64,000 bases of DNA, from positions 1 to 64,000 of the forward strand of contig JAEUUL010000026.1 of assembly GCA_016787485.1 (NCBI GenBank), read 5' to 3'. Below, in pieces: positions 32,664-41,293 of this stretch (positions are counted from its first letter, which is position 1; each line of letters starts with the position of its first letter). Under the pieces are notes generated by a model that was given only the letters and a program-made list of their open reading frames with translations, was not told the origin of the DNA and made no database searches. The DNA comes from Bacteroidota bacterium (GTDB taxonomy: Bacteria; Bacteroidota; Bacteroidia; NS11-12g; UBA955). The position numbers were made by a program, and so were the translations under genes.

Positions 32664-35113
32664 GGGCCGTCGCCTGCCTGTTTTTCTTTTGCTCCTTGTC
32701 TGCCGCAAAGGCACAGGATACTGTATTGCTCGGTCCCTGGCAGTGCCGTGGAACCGATGTATTTACCGAATGGCAGAATGCAGGCTTCAGACCTGTGATG
32801 CATGAATTGTACGGAAATACCGGCTGGGATGCTGAAACCCTCGCAGGAAACAACTGGCTGGCCGACCAAACATGGGAACTGGAAACCGATTATTACGCTT
32901 CAGGGCCAGCCTGGCAGCACTATACCCTGCGTGCAGACCGGCCGGATGTTTTTGCAGAGATCTATATCAACGGACGGTTTGTTCTGGCTACTCAAAATGC
33001 ATTTACAGCGGTGGAAACGGACATCAGCAAGTACATCCGGACCGGCAGTTCACATGCCATCCGGGTCATCCTGCGCCCGGTGACGGCCACAGGACGTGAA
33101 AAAAAACAACTGTTTCCCCACCCGCTGTGCGCAGACAATGACAGTTCCGGCCTGTCGCCCTATGTGCGAAAACCGGCTTATGAGTGGGGTTGGGACTTTG
33201 CGCCCAGACAGCTCCGCTGCGGATTGCCGAATGGCATACAGATTCTGGGTTGGAACGATGCCCGTATCAACGGTTTTGCCGTCACCTGCGATTCTCTGAA
33301 GGGCGACAGCCTGGCATACCTCAGTGCAGTGATTTCAGTGCAAACAAAGACGGGAGACAGTGCCAAAGTGCTGTTGCAGTTGCCGGGCGGAACCAGCCCG
33401 CTGCTTACCGTGCCTGGTGGCCGCGAACTGCGGCATGCATTCCGGGTAAAACACCCCCATTTGTGGTGGCCGAATGGCTGGTACCAGCAAGCCGGGGATT
33501 CAATCCCATTTCTCTACACAGCAACAGCCTTGTTACCGGATGTACCCGATGGGCGTTCTGTGTCGGTGCCGGTGGGGATCAGAACCGTGGAACTGCGCCA
33601 GGACAGTACCCTTGGTGGGCGCAGTTTTGCCTTTTGGGTGAACGGCAAACCCCTGTATGCCAAAGGAGTGAATATGGTACCGACCAGGGGAATGCTCAGC
33701 GCCTGGCAGCACGATTCCATCTGGGTGCGGGGCCCCGGATTGCAAAGGCTGGCCGGAACCGGCGCCAATATGCTGCGGGTATGGGGCGGTGGCACCTACG
33801 AAGACGATTGGTTTTACAACCGCTGCGACAGTCTGGGCCTGCTGGTATGGCAGGATTTCATGTTTGCCGGAAGCCTGTACCCTGCCCACAAAGAATTCAT
33901 TCAAAATGTGACAGCCGAGGCGCAATACCAGGTAAGGCGTCTGCGTAGTCACCCCTGCATGGCACTCTGGTGTGGCAACAATGAAACAGAAGTGGCCTGG
34001 CACAACTGGGGCTGGCAGAAGAAATACGGCATACACGGAGCCGACAGCAGTGCCCGCTGGCATGAGTACCTGCACCTGTTTGATACGATACTCAGAAAAT
34101 GCGTGCGGGATTACCACCCCCAACTGGCATATGTGCGCACCTCTCCCCTGAGCAACTGGGGAAAACCGGCTGACTTCAACCAGGGTGACAACCATTATTG
34201 GGGGGTATGGCACGGCGAAGCACCCGTTTTAGCCTATAGAACGCATATTCCCCGCTTTGCCAGTGAATTCGGCCTGCCTTCATTTCCCCTGCAAGGTTAT
34301 CCCTGGGATTCTGCAGGGCTGGAGGATGTGAAATCCCGGATGCTGAGTTACAAGGGTCTGGGAATGTTGCAACGGTATCTGGAGCAAAACAGGAAACACC
34401 TGACAACCGGTACCGGAACGGATATGGCGACACAATCCTGGCAATTGCAGGCATGGACTGTGGAAACGGCCATTACCGCCCAGCGGATGAAACGCCCATG
34501 GTGCATGGGCAGCCTTTGGTGGCAATACAACGATGTATGGCCTGGCATCACGTGGAGTATACTGGATGTAACCGGTGAACCCAAACCTGCCCTGGCTTTG
34601 CTGAAAAAATCTTTCGCCCCCCTGATTGCCGGGCCGGATATGGGGGACAGCACGAAATTCATGCTTGGCTATGCCAATGACGGCTGGGGAGACACCACCC
34701 TGTATCTGGCAGTTTTCCGCATAAACCCTGCCGATTCTTTAACCAAACCTGTCTGGACTCAATCCCGCAGGGTACCCGCAGAATCAGCAGGAATTGGCAT
34801 AAAAGTGAATGCCCGCAAACTGAAGCGGTTATGTGCCAAAAACGATTCTCTGCTGCGCGTGGTGGCGTACACCCAGAGTCAACCCCTGGGTGCATGGATA
34901 TGGAATGCCGGTGATTATGACCTGAAATACCATTTCCCGGTTCACCTGAAACCGGCATGGAAGGCAACCCGGAATTTTGTGGTCCGCGTAACACAGTCAT
35001 CAGCCCGTTTTACAAAACGGGTATGGAAAGGAATCAACAGCATGATTCGCAAGCCTCAAAGCAAAAATTCTGCATCCTTCAGCACATTTCCTGTGCTGTC
35101 GTGCTCGGCATAG
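32660..35113 (+). CDS. GH2 beta-mannosidase
   Basis: An 817-residue exported glycosidase that cleaves Man-beta-1,4 ends such as Man-beta-GlcNAc. Start at ATG 32660, giving signal peptide MRAVACLFFFCSLSAAKAQ. GH2 layout: N-terminal jelly-roll about 25-190, Ig-like domain about 200-300, TIM barrel about 305-620 (YAKGVNMVPTRGMLSAWQHDS, NMLRVWGGGTYEDDWFYNRCDSLGLLVWQDFMFAGSLYP), C-terminal beta domains after. Acid/base E442 in WCGNNE and nucleophile E536 in FASEFGLP. The final 19 codons overlap the end of the convergent glycosylasparaginase gene, so the C-terminal tail (after about 798) is probably a late extension. Translation coupled to cutC. Confidence 0.93.
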   Translation: MRAVACLFFFCSLSAAKAQDTVLLGPWQCRGTDVFTEWQNAGFRPVMHELYGNTGWDAETLAGNNWLADQTWELETDYYASGPAWQHYTLRADRPDVFAEIYINGRFVLATQNAFTAVETDISKYIRTGSSHAIRVILRPVTATGREKKQLFPHPLCADNDSSGLSPYVRKPAYEWGWDFAPRQLRCGLPNGIQILGWNDARINGFAVTCDSLKGDSLAYLSAVISVQTKTGDSAKVLLQLPGGTSPLLTVPGGRELRHAFRVKHPHLWWPNGWYQQAGDSIPFLYTATALLPDVPDGRSVSVPVGIRTVELRQDSTLGGRSFAFWVNGKPLYAKGVNMVPTRGMLSAWQHDSIWVRGPGLQRLAGTGANMLRVWGGGTYEDDWFYNRCDSLGLLVWQDFMFAGSLYPAHKEFIQNVTAEAQYQVRRLRSHPCMALWCGNNETEVAWHNWGWQKKYGIHGADSSARWHEYLHLFDTILRKCVRDYHPQLAYVRTSPLSNWGKPADFNQGDNHYWGVWHGEAPVLAYRTHIPRFASEFGLPSFPLQGYPWDSAGLEDVKSRMLSYKGLGMLQRYLEQNRKHLTTGTGTDMATQSWQLQAWTVETAITAQRMKRPWCMGSLWWQYNDVWPGITWSILDVTGEPKPALALLKKSFAPLIAGPDMGDSTKFMLGYANDGWGDTTLYLAVFRINPADSLTKPVWTQSRRVPAESAGIGIKVNARKLKRLCAKNDSLLRVVAYTQSQPLGAWIWNAGDYDLKYHFPVHLKPAWKATRNFVVRVTQSSARFTKRVWKGINSMIRKPQSKNSASFSTFPVLSCSA

Positions 35114-36027
35114 TTGAATCCTTTGCGCAGGGCAAAAGCACCTGTTTCTCCGCGGGTATTGATGGCCAGAAATCCAATTTGGGTATTGCTCCAGTCTGCA
35201 CCACGCCGAACAAATAGTTTTTTGATTTCCTTCACTGCCTCTGCACAGGCTTTTTTGGGTGACATGCCATGCTTCATGTTCTGCACCACCCTGAAACTTC
35301 CTACCACTCGTATTACTTCCTCTCCATGACCGGTGGCGGTAGCGGCACCTGCTTCATTGTCCACATACAGGCCTGCACCAATAATGGGAGAATCTCCCAC
35401 CCTGCCATGCATTTTCCAGGCCAAACCGCTGGTAGTGCAAGCACCACCCAGGTTTCCCAGACTATCCAGTCCAACCATGCCAATGGTATCGTGGTTTTCA
35501 ATGTTTATAACGGGTTTGTATTTGCTTGTTTTCAGCCATTCGCGCCACTCTGCTTCAGATTCAGGGGTAAGCAGGTTTTTCAGCTCAAATCCCTGTTGCA
35601 GGGCAAATTGCTGTGCACCTGCACCCACAATCATCACATGTGGCGTCTTTTCCATCACTGCCCGGGCTACGGATATGGGGTTTTCTATCTTTTCCAGGGC
35701 AGCAACCGATCCGATATTGCCTTTATGGTCCATAATACAGGCATCAAGGGTAACAACACCATCACGGTCCGGTCGCCCGCCAAGTCCCACGCTGCGTTCC
35801 GACGGGTCTGACTCAATGAGTCGTACCCCTTTTTCTATGGCATCCAGTGCTGACCCACTACTGCCCAGTACTTTCCAGGCTTCTTCATTGGCTTTCAGTC
35901 CGAAATTCCAGGTACTGATTACCACAGGTTTGCGTTTTTTGCGCGATGCGGCTTCCAAATGATTCAGTGCCAGCAATCCGGCGCTTCCCAACAGTGTGTT
36001 TTTGATAAAATCCCTGCGTTTTGACAT
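35056..36027 (-). CDS. N4-(beta-N-acetylglucosaminyl)-L-asparaginase (glycosylasparaginase)
   Basis: A 323-residue Ntn-hydrolase that self-cleaves and then splits the GlcNAc-Asn bond of N-glycopeptides. Tat-type signal (SKRRDFIKNTLLGSAGLLAL, 2-21) predicts export of a folded precursor. The autocleavage site and nucleophile T181 lie in ENHDTIGMVGLDSLGNLGGACTTSGLAWKMHGRVGDSPIIGAG (glycosylasparaginase rather than L-asparaginase or isoaspartyl peptidase). 3' end overlaps the beta-mannosidase by 58 nt. Starts 3 nt after the GH20 stop, so the two form an operon. Confidence 0.93.
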   Translation of the reverse strand: MSKRRDFIKNTLLGSAGLLALNHLEAASRKKRKPVVISTWNFGLKANEEAWKVLGSSGSALDAIEKGVRLIESDPSERSVGLGGRPDRDGVVTLDACIMDHKGNIGSVAALEKIENPISVARAVMEKTPHVMIVGAGAQQFALQQGFELKNLLTPESEAEWREWLKTSKYKPVINIENHDTIGMVGLDSLGNLGGACTTSGLAWKMHGRVGDSPIIGAGLYVDNEAGAATATGHGEEVIRVVGSFRVVQNMKHGMSPKKACAEAVKEIKKLFVRRGADWSNTQIGFLAINTRGETGAFALRKGFNYAEHDSTGNVLKDAEFLL

Positions 36028-36030
36028 GGT

Positions 36031-37638
36031 CTAGCGGGTTTGGGTTTGCAAAATATGGGTGGCGCAGCGTACATCCATCATTTGCAACCGCACAATATGC
36101 TGCTGCATCCGTTTTACAAAGTCAGTGTAATCCCTGTCCGGCTTCGCGGTCCAGAGGGCCTCTGCCAGGGCACACTGCCGCGGAAACACCATATATTCCA
36201 CCTGTTTGCTGTTGGGCATATATTCAGTCCATACATTGCCCTGTGCACCCAGAATATGTTTCTTTTCTTCAGCATTCAGGTCCTCTGGTACTGGTTTATA
36301 GGCATATACGGCTTCTACCGGGTTATATCCGCCTATAGCCACTGGCTCGGTGCTGTCTTTGCTTTGATAATGGTCGAAATAACAGGGCTTTCCCGGAGAC
36401 ATCACCACATCATGTTTTTGTCTTGCGGCCTCTATGCCGCCTGCTGTGCCGCGCCAGCTCATCACCACCGCATTGGGAGCCAGGCCACCTTCAAGTATTT
36501 CATCCCATCCCACCAAAATTTTACCTTTATCGTTCAGGTGGGTTTCCATGGTTTGCACAAACCAGCTTTGCAGTTCCTCTTCTGTATTCAGGCCCTTGTC
36601 TTTCATGCGTTGCTGACATTTGGGACAAGATTTCCACCTTGTTTTTTCGCACTCATCACCACCAATATGAAAATACGCAAAAGGAAAGAGTGGAATCACC
36701 TCATCCACGATGTTCTTTAAAAACTGCAGGGCAGCGTCGTTTCCCGGGCAATACACATCCGGGAAACCGCCCCAGGTTTTTGCCACTTCAAACGTACCAC
36801 CCGTGCAACTGTACTCCGGGTAAGACGCCAGAGCCGCCAGACTGTGGCCGGGCATTTCTATTTCCGGCACCACATTGATAAAACGGCGCCTGGCATATTC
36901 TACCACTTCCTTTATCTCATCCTGTGTATAATAACCTCCGTAACGGATGCTGTCCACTCTGTTGTCCTTATACCGGCCAACCATACTGCCGTTGCGCCAT
37001 GCGCCCGTTCTGGTCAGTTCCGGATATTGTTTGATTTCAATGCGCCAGCCCTGGTCATCGGTGAGGTGCCAGTGAAACACATTCATCTTGTGCAAAGCCA
37101 TCAGGTCCAGGTATTTCTTTACGAACTCAAGCCCGAAAAAATGACGGCTTTCATCCAGATGCATGCCCCGCCACCTGAAAACTGCCGTGTCCTGTATGGT
37201 TAATACGGGCAGTGTGCCCAACTGACGGCGTTGAAACGGCTTGCCGTCATGCTGCCATACAAGCGGATCGGTCCGTAGCTGACGCAAGGTTTGCAGGGCA
37301 TAAAATGCACCGGCAGCATTTGATGCTTCAATGCGTATCTGCTTTTTGGTCACTGACAGGGTGTAACCATCCATTTTGATGTTTTTATTGTGGAGGATGA
37401 CAAGTCCTCTGCGGGCTTTTTTTCTGGCTTTTACCGGCATCATATCGGTAAACCAGGAAACAGCAGCCAGCACTTCTTCTCCATGGCCCAGCGCAGGATC
37501 AATAAACACAATCAATACCTCCTGGGGATGGTATTCTCCTTTTCCCGGGGCAACAGACTGCGGCGCGGGAACCAGGGCCGGCTGCGCCTGAAGGGCAGCT
37601 ATTCCGGTCATGAAAATGACAAAAAGTAAAACACGCAT
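36031..37638 (-). CDS. GH20 beta-N-acetylhexosaminidase
   Basis: A 535-residue exported exo-hexosaminidase releasing terminal beta-GlcNAc/GalNAc. Start at ATG 37638 (MRVLLFVIFMTGIAALQAQ); TTG 37647 would add three residues. N-terminal GH20b-type domain about 22-150 (PALVPAPQSVAP), then the TIM barrel with FRWRGMHLDESRHFF, MNVFHWHLTDDQGWRIEI, VVPEIEMPGHS and FHIGGDECEK. The catalytic pair is D328-E329 (substrate-assisted mechanism). The C-terminal barrel end has GAQGNVWTEYMPNSKQVEYMVFPRQCALAEALW. First gene of an operon with the glycosylasparaginase. Confidence 0.94.
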   Translation of the reverse strand: MRVLLFVIFMTGIAALQAQPALVPAPQSVAPGKGEYHPQEVLIVFIDPALGHGEEVLAAVSWFTDMMPVKARKKARRGLVILHNKNIKMDGYTLSVTKKQIRIEASNAAGAFYALQTLRQLRTDPLVWQHDGKPFQRRQLGTLPVLTIQDTAVFRWRGMHLDESRHFFGLEFVKKYLDLMALHKMNVFHWHLTDDQGWRIEIKQYPELTRTGAWRNGSMVGRYKDNRVDSIRYGGYYTQDEIKEVVEYARRRFINVVPEIEMPGHSLAALASYPEYSCTGGTFEVAKTWGGFPDVYCPGNDAALQFLKNIVDEVIPLFPFAYFHIGGDECEKTRWKSCPKCQQRMKDKGLNTEEELQSWFVQTMETHLNDKGKILVGWDEILEGGLAPNAVVMSWRGTAGGIEAARQKHDVVMSPGKPCYFDHYQSKDSTEPVAIGGYNPVEAVYAYKPVPEDLNAEEKKHILGAQGNVWTEYMPNSKQVEYMVFPRQCALAEALWTAKPDRDYTDFVKRMQQHIVRLQMMDVRCATHILQTQTR

Positions 37639-37975
37639 GCGCGGCAAATGTAGTAAGAGAATGATATGACCGTATGTGTTTTAAGGGTGATTCCTTTTGC
37701 TTTCTGACTGAATGGAAGCCAGGGAAAAAGGTTGAAAATGCCTGCTTTCCTGAACCCATGCAGTTCAAACCGGACTTTTAAAGGGAAAACCCGGGCAAAA
37801 CGCACAGATTTTTAACCCGGCAGGGTACGCATTCAGGTACATTTACAGAAAGTTTCAGGTTGCTGCAGCCGGTTGAGTGTGCATTTTCTGAGTGCTAATC
37901 CATTACCTGTCAGGCGATAAGGAATTTATTTTATTGATTTTCAGGCACTTATACAAAAGCCAGATAAGATATACC
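37639..37975. other. Intergenic region without recognised gene
   Basis: Lies upstream of both the GH20 gene (minus) and the cold-shock gene (plus). No frame with family features, no terminator. The cold-shock promoter is annotated separately. Confidence 0.5.
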
Positions 37976-37983
37976 TATCTTTG
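37976..37983 (+). promoter_or_regulatory. -7 element (TATCTTTG) for the cold-shock gene
   Basis: Perfect TAnnTTTG, 18 nt before the ATG at 38002. No clear -33 TTTG. The implied leader is short for a cold-shock gene. Confidence 0.45.
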
Positions 37984-38001
37984 TACCTTAATATTTATCA
38001 A

Positions 38002-38193
38002 ATGAATACAGGTATTGTAAAATTCTTTAATGACTCCAAAGGATTTGGATTCATCAAAGACAACCAGTCAAACACAGAGTATTTTGTGCATGTAAGCGGC
38101 TTGGTTGATGAAGTGTACGAGAACGACGAAGTGACCTTTGACCTCAAAGAGGGTAAAAAAGGATTGAACGCGGTGAACGTAAAACGCGCATAA
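38002..38193 (+). CDS. Cold-shock domain protein
   Basis: A 63-residue single CSD (OB-fold) RNA/ssDNA-binding chaperone. Start at ATG 38002 (MNTGIVKFFNDSKGFGFIKD); the seven extra residues of a longer frame are not needed. RNP1-like KGFGFI (14-19) and RNP2-like YFVHVSGL are intact, followed by NDEVTFDLKEGKKGLNAVNV. Monocistronic: own -7 element and a terminator immediately downstream. Confidence 0.94.
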   Translation: MNTGIVKFFNDSKGFGFIKDNQSNTEYFVHVSGLVDEVYENDEVTFDLKEGKKGLNAVNVKRA

Positions 38194-38217
38194 GTTTAGT
38201 AACCTCACAACACAAAA

Positions 38218-38246
38218 AGCCCTCCGGAATGCGGGGGGCTTTTTTT
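38218..38246 (+). terminator. Intrinsic terminator after the cold-shock gene
   Basis: AGCCCTCC-GGAATGC-GGGGGGCT stem (one G-T pair) followed by seven T. Confidence 0.85.
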
Positions 38247-38275
38247 ATGCAAAATGGCCATGCAGTGGATTCTGC

Positions 38276-38283
38276 TATATTTG
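38276..38283 (+). promoter_or_regulatory. -7 element (TATATTTG) for the gene at 38307
   Basis: Perfect TAnnTTTG, 23 nt before the ATG at 38307; it lies just after the cold-shock terminator. No -33 TTTG seen. Confidence 0.4.
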
Positions 38284-38306
38284 CTCATGACTAATTGATT
38301 TCATTC

Positions 38307-39149
38307 ATGCATATTCAATCGGATTTTATTTCATTTCAATGTCCGGACGACTGGCAAATTGAAAATGTGGCCAGATATATCTGGCGATTAAGTTACACAG
38401 ACGATGATACCAGAATATTGGTCAGTATTGCCAATCATGCGGATATATCCCTGCAACAATTCTCCATCTCACCCGAAAAAATAGCCATTCAACTTGGAAT
38501 GGATTCTAAACTTAAAAAATTTGACCAACTGTACCAATGGGGAATTGCTGAAAATATCTATTGGTTTGAATTGCGTAAATCGGCAGAATTATTTCGCACA
38601 GAAAATGGTACTATTTCATATAAAGCATTTTTAGTTCAGAATGATAATGATTATAGAAATGTATATGCCTGTGTATCTGTGAGAGTTAAAGAACCCGAAT
38701 TCCTTTCTTTCGACAGTGCATATGGCAACCTTTTATTATATGTCCTCCGAACAATTGAATTTCATTCAACTGGCCATTCTTATCACATTTCCAAAAATTC
38801 GAATGACTTGCGTATTGAAAATTGGCTGAATAATACCCGACTTGTATATCAGGACAATTACAATTCCGGACAGTATAGCGGTGGTGGTGGGTATTTGATA
38901 GAAAAAGAATTCAGACTGTATTCAAACGGTGCATTTCAGTATAAATATTTTTCAAGTGTGTCGGTAAACAGTTATTCCGGAGTTTCATTGGGAGGCGGCT
39001 ATAAAGAAGACAAAGGATCTGGAAACTGGCAGGTCAGCAATGGACAATTGGTTCTGGCGTTTGCAGACGGCCGTAACTGGGGACTGATGATAACCGAAGG
39101 CAGTCCGATAAAACTCGATGGTGAGATTTTCGCGGTTTACAATCTGTAA
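38307..39149 (+). CDS. Hypothetical two-part protein
   Basis: A 280-residue protein without signal peptide or membrane span. Start at ATG 38307; an upstream TTG is less likely. The N-terminal half (about 1-150) is a mixed alpha/beta domain (QSDFISFQCPDDWQIENVARYIWRLSYTDDDTRILVSIANHADISLQQF). The C-terminal half (about 170-280) has a Gly/Tyr-rich all-beta domain (YNSGQYSGGGGYLIEKEFRLYSNGAFQYKYFSSVSVNSYSGVSLGGGYKEDKGSGNWQVSNGQLVLAFADG) like small modules found at the ends of other Bacteroidota proteins. AT-richer than its neighbours. Family not recognised. Ends 3 nt from the convergent response-regulator gene. Confidence 0.75.
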   Translation: MHIQSDFISFQCPDDWQIENVARYIWRLSYTDDDTRILVSIANHADISLQQFSISPEKIAIQLGMDSKLKKFDQLYQWGIAENIYWFELRKSAELFRTENGTISYKAFLVQNDNDYRNVYACVSVRVKEPEFLSFDSAYGNLLLYVLRTIEFHSTGHSYHISKNSNDLRIENWLNNTRLVYQDNYNSGQYSGGGGYLIEKEFRLYSNGAFQYKYFSSVSVNSYSGVSLGGGYKEDKGSGNWQVSNGQLVLAFADGRNWGLMITEGSPIKLDGEIFAVYNL

Positions 39150-39152
39150 ACC

Positions 39153-39887
39153 TCAGCGCCTCATCAGATTCATTTTCTGAATCAGTTCCATCAGCGGGTC
39201 TTTGTAGTTTTTACCCACCGGGATTTCCTTGTTTCCGATTTTCACAGCAGTGCTTTGTACACTCTGTATTTTATCTATAGCCACAATGAAGCTGCGGTGC
39301 ACACGGATGAATTTCTCCGGAGGCAAAGCATTCTCCATGTTTTTCATGGTTTGCAGGGTTACGATGCGCCGGTCTTCCTGGGTCCAGATTTTTACATAGT
39401 CGGCAAAAGCTTCTACGTATAATATGTCGGCATAATTCACTTTCAGCAGCTTGCCATCGCTTTTCACAAACATGTGGCCCTCGTTCAGGGTGCTGTCTTC
39501 TGCATTGCCCGATTTGCGCAGGTCGAAATATTCTTCGATGCGTTTCACGGTTTTGGCAAAACGGTCAGGACTGATGGGCTTGAGCAGGTAATCCAGGGCT
39601 TCCATTTCAAAAGCTTCGGCAGCGTATTCCTGGTAAGCAGTGGTGAAAATGACCACAGTTCCGCTGTCCTTCAGTGCCTTGGCAAAATCGATACCCGATA
39701 CCCCGGGCATATTGATGTCGCTGAACACGACCTGCACAGGTTGCTGTTTCAGTCTCTCCATGGCTTCCAGCGCATTGCTGCACTTGCCCATGAGTTTCAG
39801 GTTTGAATGGCGTTGTATCAGGGAGGCCATCACTTCCAGTGCCAGGGGTTCGTCGTCTACACAGAGACAGGTGAATTCTTCGTTCAT
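39153..39887 (-). CDS. LytTR-type response regulator
   Basis: A 244-residue cytosolic DNA-binding regulator. Receiver domain 1-125 with phospho-acceptor D57 (VVFSDINMPGVSG), the acidic pair D11/D12, T-loop and K near 108 (LLKPI). LytTR DNA-binding domain about 140-240 (MFVKSDGKLLKVNYADILYVEAFADYVKIWTQEDRRIVTLQTMKNMENALPPEKFIRVHRSFIVAIDKI). It follows the histidine-kinase gene with one base between them. Target genes cannot be seen here; regulators of this type usually control a few envelope-related genes. Confidence 0.95.
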   Translation of the reverse strand: MNEEFTCLCVDDEPLALEVMASLIQRHSNLKLMGKCSNALEAMERLKQQPVQVVFSDINMPGVSGIDFAKALKDSGTVVIFTTAYQEYAAEAFEMEALDYLLKPISPDRFAKTVKRIEEYFDLRKSGNAEDSTLNEGHMFVKSDGKLLKVNYADILYVEAFADYVKIWTQEDRRIVTLQTMKNMENALPPEKFIRVHRSFIVAIDKIQSVQSTAVKIGNKEIPVGKNYKDPLMELIQKMNLMRR

Positions 39888-39888
39888 A

Positions 39889-40935
39889 TCAGAGTTGCAG
39901 GGTTAGATGTACTTTATAGGCTTGCGGGGTCTCCGTAAGATTGAGTTGATAACGTCCGGCATAGCTCAGATCCAGCCGTTTGCGCAGATTTTCGAGGCCT
40001 ATGCCACCAGGACCATGACTGGCACCAGCAGCCACATCTGCCTTTGAGTTTTCTATGTCGAAATCCAGTGTACCGTTGTGCTCTGCCATGTGTATATGTA
40101 CCCAGCCGTGCTCTATGGCGGCAGAAACACCATGCTTAAAGCTGTTTTCGACAAAAGTGAGGAACAGCATGGGTTCTATCAGCCAGTTGCCAAAATGCCC
40201 CTGAGTTTCGAAGCGAATATCTACCCTGGAACCCACGCGAATGCGTTCCAAATCGATGTAATCCTCCAAATATCGGACTTCCTTTTCCAATGGCACGGGT
40301 CCATCCGCTGTTTCGTACAACACATAGCGCAGAATATTGCTGAGCCGCAATACCACCTCCGGTGCCTGGTCAGACTTGGTGAGGGTAAGGGCATACAGAT
40401 TGTTCAGGGAATTGAACAGAAAATGCGGATTGATCTGCGACTTGAGAAACTTCAGTTCGGTTTGCAGGTTGATCTGCTGCAGTTGCTTGTTCAACTGTTC
40501 TTCACTGTACCAGTTCTTCAGGAGTTTCAGAACCATGCTGAGTACCACTGTAAACAGCACACTCAGCCCTATAATGAGAACGAAATCCCAGGACCATACA
40601 ATGCTCTTCAGTTCCTTATTGTTGATGACATTGTGAACGATGATGCTGATAGGGAAAATAGCTGCCACAACACTGAGAGCCAGAAGAACCACATAGGTGA
40701 GATACTGACGTGAGTACAGATAGCGGTTAACCAGGTAATAATTGTTAAAGTAAGCGACCACCCCATGCAGGCTCAGGATGAGTCCGGAATAGAGAACCCA
40801 TTCACGTGGATTGTGACCTGGCTGTACCGCCAGCGCAAAAAAGAGGGTGTAAACCAGCCAAAAGAAAAGGTGATAGAGCCTGGCCTGAAGGATCCACTTG
40901 TAGGCGAGCCGGGCTAGAGATTTACCTGTTTGCAA
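39889..40935 (-). CDS. LytS-type sensor histidine kinase
   Basis: A 348-residue membrane kinase of the His_kinase (PF06580) type. Four predicted spans at about 20-38, 46-64, 80-100 and 117-138; no large periplasmic sensor. H171 in SQINPHFLFNSLNNLYALT is the phospho-acceptor, and the ATPase part has VENSFKHGVSA and GGIGLENLRKRL (N and G boxes). TTG at 40935 is the only early start: the preceding in-frame stop is five codons upstream and no ATG occurs in the first 130 codons. One base separates it from the response-regulator gene; the small membrane protein gene lies 15 nt upstream. Confidence 0.92.
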   Translation of the reverse strand: MQTGKSLARLAYKWILQARLYHLFFWLVYTLFFALAVQPGHNPREWVLYSGLILSLHGVVAYFNNYYLVNRYLYSRQYLTYVVLLALSVVAAIFPISIIVHNVINNKELKSIVWSWDFVLIIGLSVLFTVVLSMVLKLLKNWYSEEQLNKQLQQINLQTELKFLKSQINPHFLFNSLNNLYALTLTKSDQAPEVVLRLSNILRYVLYETADGPVPLEKEVRYLEDYIDLERIRVGSRVDIRFETQGHFGNWLIEPMLFLTFVENSFKHGVSAAIEHGWVHIHMAEHNGTLDFDIENSKADVAAGASHGPGGIGLENLRKRLDLSYAGRYQLNLTETPQAYKVHLTLQL

Positions 40936-40950
40936 AAAAGGAAATGGGGC

Positions 40951-41208
40951 TTAATTGCGATCCTTGAGGATCATAAGCAGCCGGAAACCCCAGTTCATCA
41001 GTGTATTTGCATCGCGCACATTGGCTCCATAAGACTTCTTCATCTCCTGGGCTTCAGTCTGAGTCCGGGAATCGGCCTTATGATGGGCAAAGTACACCTG
41101 TGCGGCTGCAAAACCGGCAATGTTTATCAGCACCAGGGCCAATATCAAATGCCATTTGCTCATTGCTGCTTTCGCTTTCATGGGTGTTTCGGTTTCAAAT
41201 ATACTCAT
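40951..41208 (-). CDS. Small single-span membrane protein before the LytS/LytTR pair
   Basis: An 85-residue protein with one span about 20-40 (WHLILALVLINIAGFAAAQVYFA) and a charged C-terminal half (HHKADSRTQTEAQEMKKSYGANVRDANTLMNWGFRLLMILKDRN). Start at ATG 41208; a TTG at 41223 adds five residues. Same strand and 15 nt from the kinase gene in the same frame, so it likely belongs to the same operon. I infer, weakly, that it is an accessory part of the sensor; no family recognised. Confidence 0.6.
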   Translation of the reverse strand: MSIFETETPMKAKAAMSKWHLILALVLINIAGFAAAQVYFAHHKADSRTQTEAQEMKKSYGANVRDANTLMNWGFRLLMILKDRN

Positions 41209-41293
41209 ATTTCCTCTAAACAACGTTGGGTTCGTTTAATAAACGATTCTATCCGACAAAAGTTACACGGAACCAACAAAACTTTTTTTGGCC

